The position numbers and the translations under genes were made by a program. From NCBI GenBank assembly GCA_004802705.1, contig SGPL01000027.1:52699-116698 (forward strand): a stretch of DNA of 64,000 nt, given 5' to 3'. The notes beneath the pieces were generated by a model. It was not told the origin of the DNA, did not search any database, and was given only the letters and a program-made list of their open reading frames with translations. Numbering within the stretch: the first letter of the stretch is position 1; the number at the start of each line of letters is the position of its first letter. Of the stretch, positions 57,501 through 64,000 are shown in pieces. The DNA is from Bondarzewia mesenterica (taxonomy: Eukaryota; Basidiomycota; Agaricomycetes; Russulales; Bondarzewiaceae).

Positions 57501-58923
57501 CCGATCTGGCCAACGGAAGCCCTTGAATTTGAACATGTTGTCATTGTCGAAACGAGAGCGGAAACTGAATTACTCGGTGGACGGCTACTTCAAGGAGACT
57601 ATGCGGGCTGGACCATCGAAGACAGAGAAAGCACCCAAGATCCCTAGGGCGCCAAAGCAAATTCAAATGTGAGCTTCCTCCTCATTGTACTTGCCTCCTC
57701 TAACTTCCAGTATGGTCGTCTAGGCAGGATTTCCAATTCTTCCCACCTCGTCTTGCAGAACTGCAAGAGCGAGAATTGGCTGCGCATAAAGTAATTTACC
57801 CTCGCACCACAACTGACGCGATTGATGCTGACTCCTCTCTCGCAGAAACTCAACGACATTCCTGCCACTTTAAGAGAGGCAGGGCCTGACGACACGCCTG
57901 AGATGTTGGAGGCCGAACGTAAGCTGGCACAGGATTTTATTGATAGTGGTTTGTCTCGTCAAACAATCATGTGTACATTTACTTCAAATTGACTTCTTTT
58001 TTTAAATAGCCGAACCCCTCACTGAGCAAGAACTTGCGGAGAAGGAAGCGTTAATCCAGAAAGGCTTCGAGGATTGGAGTCGACGTGATTTCCAGCAATT
58101 TATCCGTGCACTTGAAACCCATGGATTGTAAGATCTCTCGTCTAGCTAAAGTATTTACATTAGCACTAACATCTTCAACAGGGTTGAAGACTACGAGTTG
58201 ATCGCTTCCGAGATTCAAGACAAATCCGCTAGTGACGTCGCTGCCTATTATCCTGTCTTCAAAAAGAAATGGAAGGAGTTATCAGGCAAGTGCAAGTATT
58301 CGTCATCACGATGACCAGATAGCTTACCGGAACCGGTTGTTCAGAATACCCTCGTATTGCAGCTAGAATCAGTGAGGGTGAGGTCAAACGCAACAAGCGT
58401 TCCAATCTCGAGTCTCTACTGTCGAAGAAGATCGGATCGGTCCGTTACCCAATGCAAGAACTTGAGCTCAACTACCCAACGACAAAGGGAAAGGTCTATA
58501 GCGAGGAAGAGGATCGATACTTGCTCTGTAGGCTCAATCATTACGGCATGCGTGCGGACGACGTGTACGAGCGGATCAAGAAGGATATCACCGAGTTCCC
58601 TGTGTTCCGTTTCGATTGGTTTTTCAAAAGCCGCTCGCCTCAGGAGTTGCAGAGGAGATGCAACACGTTATTGGGCATGATTGAAAAGGAAGCTGAGACG
58701 AAGCTGGAGGAAATAAAGGTGAAAGGGAGCTCTTCTAGAGGCAAGGTAGGTCTTGGTCGCGTTTAAATTGCTTCCTTTACGCTAACTTTGATACCACGAC
58801 TAGAAACGTGGTATCGAGGAGCTACAAAAGTCAGAAAAGGTTTCTCGATCGTCGACACCGGCGAGTGCTACACCGGCTTCATCAGCACCCGCCAAGCGTC
58901 CCTACAAGAAGAAGAAGACATAG
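54515..58923 (+). CDS. ISWI-family chromatin remodelling ATPase
   Basis: SNF2-type ATPase that spaces nucleosomes. Exon 1 holds only ATGGCC; the next begins [13 protein letters not shown]. An acidic N-terminal part and AutoN-like region ([19 protein letters not shown]) precede the ATPase: [19 protein letters not shown], Walker [11 protein letters not shown] (split by an intron), [12 protein letters not shown], the DEAH box ([10 protein letters not shown]), [10 protein letters not shown], then lobe 2 with [29 protein letters not shown] and DRAHRIGQ. The C terminus has the HAND region (YFKETMRAG), SANT ([20 protein letters not shown]) and SLIDE ([17 protein letters not shown]), ending in a lysine-rich tail (KRPYKKKKT). 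About 1100 aa and some 17 introns. All blocks are in order and in frame; ISW1 and ISW2 cannot be told apart by eye. Confidence 0.95.
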
Positions 58924-59920
58924 ATTGTTTGCATCCCACGTTCTTCTCACTGCGTCTTGTGTTAGCTTGATCATATCCGTCTCTTTCTCTGCGTGCGCAC
59001 GCCGTGTAATTCACTTATACTGTACTTGCTTTTGATGAACAGTTCGCCAATTTTGGGCTATCCTGAGAGGTCAAGGTCGATTGGCTTAGCGAATGGCTAA
59101 GTAGAGTAAAGTGCGTCGCTCATATAGAGACCGAGAAAATCATCAGCGATCTTCTGCGGTAATTGCTTTGCATGCCTGTTGACGTTCCCCTTCGTAACGA
59201 CATTCGTTGACGAATTTCGGGTTTGTGGCACCTGGTCATATTTCATATTGGAGTAGCCTCAATGATGTCCAAGTTGACGAGGACGAAAATTTCCAGACTA
59301 ACCTTTTTTTCTCTACAGACAGACATAATCACGTTCCATTGTGACCTTAATAACTGACACACCTGCCAGTCGACTTCGTTTATGTTGTATCAAACTGAGA
59401 GCAGAGCATCCGGCAACATCCCCACACCAGGGCCCCGATCGACCAATTTTCTCGTGCAGTGCACGGCTCCACTTCTCCTGATCTAGTGCTGACACTTGTG
59501 CTCGTGCATCCTTGAGAAAACAATTGGTGAGTAACAGCCTTCAAGTTACGATTCCCTAAAAGGGAGTCGTTTTCCTTTTACCGTGCACTCTCCGCAAGAT
59601 TTTTCATGGAATCTAGTCCACTACATTTTTTTCTAGTGATCTACGAATTGCGACTAACCTCCCTTCATTTTTTTTGTAGTGTCTCTTCACCGTCTAATCG
59701 GTAACTACCCTAGTCTTCGTATTGTAGTCAAACTACATTCCGACACGGATCCCTCTCTCTAATTACCACCTACTCAAAACCCGCGTCATGATCCCGGCGC
59801 ACCTATGAAGCCCTCAATACGCAGCTGAAAGCTGGAGGGATATGAAGAGGGTGAAAACAAGCAATTTCAAAGTAAGTCTATTCATTTTGTCTGCATACTA
59901 ATTGATGATTCGACATGGGT
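58924..59920. other. Intergenic downstream of ISWI
   Basis: About 1 kb with no gene found; several T-rich stretches. It leads into the relic cluster at 59.9-60.5 kb. Confidence 0.45.
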
Positions 59921-60300
59921 ACTCGACTACAAGACGTCGCATAGGATTCCGCCCCCGCCGTTTCCAGAGATGGACCTGCCTCGCTCGAGAACAGCAGAGG
60001 AGGTGGTGATACAACACCCTTCCTCCTAGTCCATAGCCGTCCTGTCTCGCGTGCTGTGGGACGTGAGGAGACAGTTTGAGGACTTGGTGCGTCTTAGTAT
60101 CATCGCGTATTCAGCATCTTCAACTTTCCTTTATCTTAAGTTCCTGTCTGCACTGTGCTGGACTACACCGAAACGCGCCCCGTCGCCCGTGAGCTTTTGC
60201 TCGTAAAACTATCTATCCTTGGTCCCAAATACCTCGAGGAACAACTATTCGGCGGACCTTCGCACAAGCCGCGCCGTACCCACGCAACCGTAGTGTGCAA
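59921..60300 (+). pseudogene. Acetolactate synthase regulatory subunit (ILV6) fragment
   Basis: Pieces of the ILV6 family appear in order. First, LDYKTSHRIPPPPFPEMDLP with RSRTAEEVV (about 59922-60010), the family's pre-ACT linker. Then AVLSRVLWDVRRQFEDLV (about 60036-60090), where the start of the ACT domain (VLSRV) is fused to a much later word (RRQFEDLV). Then, after an intron-like GTGCGT...TTAAG, VPVCTVLDYTETRPVARELL with LVKLSILGPKYLEEQLFGG (about 60140-60260). Roughly 40 residues of the ACT domain are missing and a stop lies between the first two pieces. The C-terminal domain does not follow. A normal ILV6 should exist elsewhere in the genome. Confidence 0.65.
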
Positions 60301-60341
60301 ACAAAGCAAGCTGTAGATGAAATGAAAACCGTGAGGAGAGA

Positions 60342-60500
60342 GTGGCTGACCGTGATATTCTGCTGATCCAAGTATTTACTGAAGTAGGACAATGCCGCAT
60401 AGGTTATGAGGCAAGCATCCAGTTGCTGCAGAAACTTGCGCTCTTCGGGTGGCTTATCCCAAGTGTCCCTGATATGTTCATGATGAGGTGCTCCGAATGG
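60342..60500 (-). pseudogene. MFS transporter fragment (pantothenate/allantoate-type N terminus)
   Basis: On the minus strand an open stretch reads EHIRDTWDKPPEERKFLQQL then DACLITYAALSYFSKYLDQQ and N-I-T. This is the N-terminal entry and first TM of Dal5/Tna1-like anion:cation symporters of fungi (usual form ...LDxxxLxYxxLSYFxKYLDQxNI). The frame is closed upstream by a TAG and the expected continuation does not follow downstream, where the ILV6 fragment on the other strand begins instead. One exon only, so I treat it as a relic. Confidence 0.6.
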
Positions 60501-61193
60501 TATGAACTAGCGCAAACGAACCAGACATAGCTAGTCCAAGACCGTTTAGATGCGAAAGCAGTCATGAGAGGCTTGGTCAATCGAAAGAGTCCGACAAGCT
60601 GAGCGCAGAACTTCGTCCGCCCAGATGGCTCTCAAATTTTATGTAGCTGTTTCAAAGCCCGGGACAACGAGACTTCCTTGCATGATTTGGATATAAGAAG
60701 CGACCACATCAGCAAGAAGATAGGAGGATGAAACCTGAAGGAGTAGCCAAAGGACTCAGATGTGAAGTTACTTTCGATAAGTATGCCATCGCACGCCAAC
60801 TGGTACAAATGCACGCCATCTTCAGTGCGATCTGTATGCTCAACATCATAGAGAAGCAAGATGAGGTGATCATAATCAAGCAAGAACCTGGCGTCTGCCT
60901 CAGTCATCCCCAGCATAAGACTGCAAGATAACAAACATGAATGAAGACCCAAGGGAGAGGCCGCACACCGAGCTACGAATTTGGCATAAGTATAACGCCA
61001 TCGAGAAGCCATATGAGAAGAGTTTGAGTATGCAGGGAGCTGCAGAGAGCCACTATGTTAGTCATGGGACGATCTGTCCGCCCAGGATCTCAATCGCCGT
61101 AGATAACGAGGGGAAGATAAAAGGCAGACAAGGAGGAAGTCTAGTACAAACTTTTCCAAGACTTGCCACGGAACGACTTTCTTGAAACACGTG
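60501..61193. other. Spacer before the dioxygenase gene
   Basis: About 690 bp. A minus-strand frame of 126 codons (60632-61012) has no motif I recognise. It includes the promoter of the dioxygenase gene. Confidence 0.4.
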
Positions 61194-62956
61194 ATGCCGG
61201 CTCCTGTCTCCCTTGGTTCGTTCAAACTTTCAGTAACCATGATTATGTTTTCTCACTCTCATCAACTGATCTCTCCTCGTACTCAGGCTCTTACTCCTAT
61301 GTCCCAGAGACGACTGTGAGATTTTGATTATCATGGAAGATCCGGTCTGACCATATGACTTATGTGCAGGAGAATCTTGACTGGGCTGAGCTCGTCACTC
61401 TCGATCTCTCTTTGTACCATACTCCTGGGGGAAAGAAAGAACTCGCGGCCTTTCTAATCAAGGCATTGCGAGGAAGAGGTTTCTTCTACGTGAAAAACTT
61501 TAACATTCCCGAGGAGGCTGTAAATCGGCAGTTTGCTATCGGGCGGGAGTTCTACGAGTTGCCCCTGGATGAGAAACTCAAGTATGTCCCTAATGGTTTG
61601 GGTGCGTATTCATGTTGCTTGTTTTGCCGCACTTTTTTTCTGAAATATACTGTTGTGAACGAAGATGACGGGCAGTTCAACGGCTACGTGCCCGCTGGGC
61701 GTCGCGTGTATGTTGCGTGTTATTGTTACCGGCTGATACCGTCGCTGATCGAAAGTCCAATATCTAGTCTCGACCTCAATTCAGGCCTTAGAGATCGCGT
61801 TGAAATCTATAATATTCCAAGTACATCTAGTCCATCGCGACGCCACAGCGCCATCTCACCTGACAACATTGCAGAGTTCAATGGCTCTTTCGAGCATCAG
61901 CATCCTGAAATCATCAACGAGCACATCAAAGAGATTGATAATTTTGCCAGGGTCAGCTCGTTGATCAACTTAATGCTCTATGTTGTGCCTCATATTGCTC
62001 TATGTTTCAGGCTCTTCACTCCGAGGTTTTAGATCCTCTCCACGTTCTTCTCGCGATTGCCCTCGAACTCCCTGAAAATTACTTCACGAACATACACCGG
62101 TATGACGTGAAAAGCGAGGTTTGTCAATCTCCACTTTGTTTGATGTAACGTGTCATTGACGCAATTCGACACAGGACCATCTTCGTTACATGAAATACGG
62201 CAAGTTCACGCCGGAAGAAAACGAGCAGATCGGTAATCTCTGGGGCCGCGGGCATACAGGTCAGCTGATTGATTACACTCTTTATTCAAAGCGATTCATT
62301 TCGTTGTATAAGACCTTGGTAGCTTCACGCTTCTCTTTCGTCAACCTGTTGCTGCTCTTCAAATTCGTGACCCCATCCATAACGAGTGGAAATGGGTCAA
62401 ACCTCAGGATGCAACTCTGACTGTGAACGCCTGTGATGCTCTTTCGTTCCTGACCGGTGGTTACGTCAAGAGTACCGTGCATCGGTGAGTCGCTTTTCCT
62501 CTACGGTCAACTTGATGAGCTCATGTTCATCGTGCGAAGTGTTGCGTCTCCCCCTAAAGATCAACAGCATGTTGACCGTCTGGGATTGCTGTACTTCTCC
62601 CGGTACGATATTATTCGCCCTTGGCAATTTAGGTTTAAGTTCATAAAGCTCCCGCAGACCTCATAACGATGTCGTTCTCAACACTATCAAGGAATCTCCG
62701 GTATTGCAGCGTGAGGGTTACACTGAAAATGACTTTGAGAAGTCAGGGAGTTCTGTCCCTACAGTCGAAAGTTAGTCCGTGTTGAGAATTTCGTTGTTGT
62801 TTGGCCTGACTTTATCTCGTCCGGTTTTTTTCAATAATTTCAGAGTGGACCTTCGCGAAGCAGAAGTGGCAACGTACCAAGGGTGCTTATGGCAACGATC
62901 AGTCATTCAGTACTGCGGTCATCCTCCCTGGTTTCCAGGAGAAGTCCTATGCTTGA
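61194..62956 (+). CDS. 2-oxoglutarate/Fe(II)-dependent dioxygenase (isopenicillin N synthase-like)
   Basis: Non-heme iron oxygenase with the DIOX_N plus 2OG-FeII_Oxy layout. The first exon (MPAPVSL) splices to GSYSYVPETT, then ENLDWAELVTLDLS. DIOX_N words: RGRGFFYVKNFNIPEEAVN, FYELPLDEKLKYVPNG, GQFNGYVPAGRR, LRDRVEIYNIP. The iron site HxD is GHT joined to DLGSFTLLF over an intron at about 62260-62312. The distal His is in GGYVKSTVHR and 2OG contact residues are in LGLLYFSRPHND. The C terminus is WTFAKQKWQRTKGAYGNDQS, stop at 62956. About ten short introns, all in frame; the gene looks functional. Substrate unknown; such enzymes often act in secondary metabolism or detoxification. Confidence 0.9.
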
Positions 62957-63376
62957 TACACGATGTCGAAAGACAGTTTGGAATGTCCGTATTAGCTCTC
63001 TCCCACATATGTCGTGCAATCTTGAAATGTAGTGTTCATATATGATATTAAGCATTTCCAAACTGACCACCTCGTTTTGATCCATACTGTAAAACAAGCG
63101 GGTGTCTTTGACGTCGAGTTGGATGAATGAAGAAAAGCGTGACTGTGGCATTTTATAGTAGTAAATACACGGCCCTTCGGGCACCACCTGTTCCTAGGGT
63201 GAATGTGCCGATCTAGAGTCTTTTGGTCTTGATGAGATCGTAACGTGATGTCGCGGTCACGGGACAGACGCGACGCGTTGAACATCCTGCACAAACATTG
63301 TGCTTCTTCTTCGCGAAGGATATATAAATTTCATTCTCACTTGTGTATAGTTACTCCCGTGTTTACGTCGACAGTC
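62957..63376. other. Intergenic with TATA element
   Basis: About 420 bp. Its only clear feature is the TATA box near its right end, listed separately. Confidence 0.45.
63320..63328 (+). promoter_or_regulatory. TATA box upstream of possible small gene
   Basis: GATATATAAA sits about 50-55 bp before the ATG at 63377, a good core-promoter position. Confidence 0.4.
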
Positions 63377-63644
63377 ATGATTGATTCCGTGTATCCCCCC
63401 TCAGAGACAGAGAGTGTTGCGTTGTCTGCTATACAGTTTCCGACAATGGTTCAGAAACTTGACGTCACGCGTCGTACGATAAAAAAGGTTAGGAGGAGTG
63501 CGAAGCACGACGAACGGGAATTCGTAAGTGAAGAGGCTGGTAGTACTAATCAAACTGCTCGTACAGACAAGCAGGCTAAGATTTCGACTGGGGTCTCTTC
63601 AGAGTCTACCAGGGCAGTATTTAAGGGAGGAAACATTAGGGTAG
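63377..63644 (+). CDS. Possible small two-exon gene
   Basis: From the ATG at 63377 a frame of 49 codons (MIDSVYPPSETESVALSAIQ, then a basic TRRTIKKVRRSAKHDE) meets a perfect GTAAGT donor at 63524. A 43-nt intron with a TACTAAT branch site ends in CAG at 63566. The second exon adds 25 codons to a TAG at 63644, giving 74 aa. Unspliced, the same frame runs to 63703. No known domain. Support is the TATA box, the donor and the branch site together; a chance frame is possible. Confidence 0.3.
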
Positions 63645-64000
63645 GTAGCTGGGTTCCAAACGCGCTATCTACAACTTCAGTCAGCGGCATTCCCACTGAC
63701 TGAAAACTAATGAGTAATGGACGCAGGGCCAGGCCCATGCGAGACATTTGCTATTGGCTGATAAGCAACCATATGGCACCGAATCTATCTTTAGCGGACG
63801 TGGACCCCACGCTGGCTGCGGATAGACCATTCTAGAGTTATTACTGACCTCAAACAGGAGTTCGTTATCCACTTCTACTGTGTGTCCTTTACCCTATAGT
63901 TATGTGTCAATTTTATATCCCACAATATATTACACATGTATCCCCACATTTGGAGCTTAAAATCTTGGAAATCCATCCAGTACTTCATGAGATATGAAAT
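63645..64000. other. Right edge, nothing recognised
   Basis: AT-rich sequence with no coding or structural signal I can support. Confidence 0.4.

Noticed and set aside
60632..61012. 126-codon minus-strand frame
   Set aside because: I looked for the rest of the MFS transporter here, but no transporter motifs could be found.
1..64000. Bacterial-type defence system, CRISPR or prophage
   Set aside because: No repeats with spacers, no Cas-like or phage proteins; gene structure is plainly fungal.

Overview
The window reads as nuclear DNA of a filamentous basidiomycete, probably an Agaricomycete. Genes are split by many short GT-AG introns (about 45-80 nt). Typical basidiomycete families are present: HAM1-like protein, MYND/DUF4470 protein, multi-TM fungal membrane proteins, a Tsp2-type tetraspanin and an OrdA-like P450. 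There are no prokaryotic operons, rRNA genes, CRISPR arrays or convincing intact tRNAs. Gene models were assembled by eye from exon homology and splice sites, so outer coordinates are better than individual exon edges.

Layout. 1.4-3.0 kb: SRPK-like kinase broken by about five frame shifts. 3.4-5.7 kb (-): intact cytochrome P450. 5.7-8.9 kb: gene-poor, with a tRNA-like relic. 8.9-13.1 kb: a translation/RNA block with NOPCHAP1-like snoRNP chaperone (-), tRNA-dihydrouridine synthase DUS1 (+) and DPH4 J-protein (-). 13.4-23.1 kb: three dienelactone hydrolase paralogues (one intact -, one broken -, one intact +) interleaved with a TPR-SET protein (-) and the autophagy HORMA protein ATG101 (+). 23.6-26.5 kb: HAM1-like protein (+). 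27.0-30.7 kb: MYND/DUF4470 protein (-). 31.2-32.8 kb: O-fucosyltransferase-like membrane protein (-). 33.2-36.4 kb: GMC oxidoreductase interrupted by two in-frame TAG codons (+). 37.0-38.5 kb: multi-TM protein (-). 39.2-39.6 kb: O-methyltransferase relic (+). 40.1-45.6 kb: hypothetical protein, cohesin loader MAU2/SCC4 and tetraspanin (all +). 45.9-47.9 kb: cofactor-independent phosphoglycerate mutase (-). 48.4-50.1 kb: unknown protein (-). 50.5-52.8 kb: DUF6534-like membrane protein (-). 54.5-58.9 kb: ISWI remodeller (+). 59.9-60.5 kb: a small graveyard holding an ILV6 fragment (+) and an MFS transporter fragment (-). 61.2-63.0 kb: 2-oxoglutarate/Fe(II) dioxygenase (+). 63.4-63.6 kb: possible small TATA-driven gene.

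Housekeeping genes (DUS1, DPH4, ATG101, MAU2, iPGM, ISWI) look intact, while accessory genes (kinase, DLH copy 2, GMC oxidase, O-methyltransferase, MFS, ILV6 copy) are decaying at several separate places. That contrast argues that the lesions are biological and not general sequence noise. The observations most worth checking are the two UAG codons in the otherwise intact GMC gene, its 8-nt microexon in the FAD motif, the dienelactone hydrolase array with GC-AG introns, and the relics hidden in gaps that look empty.
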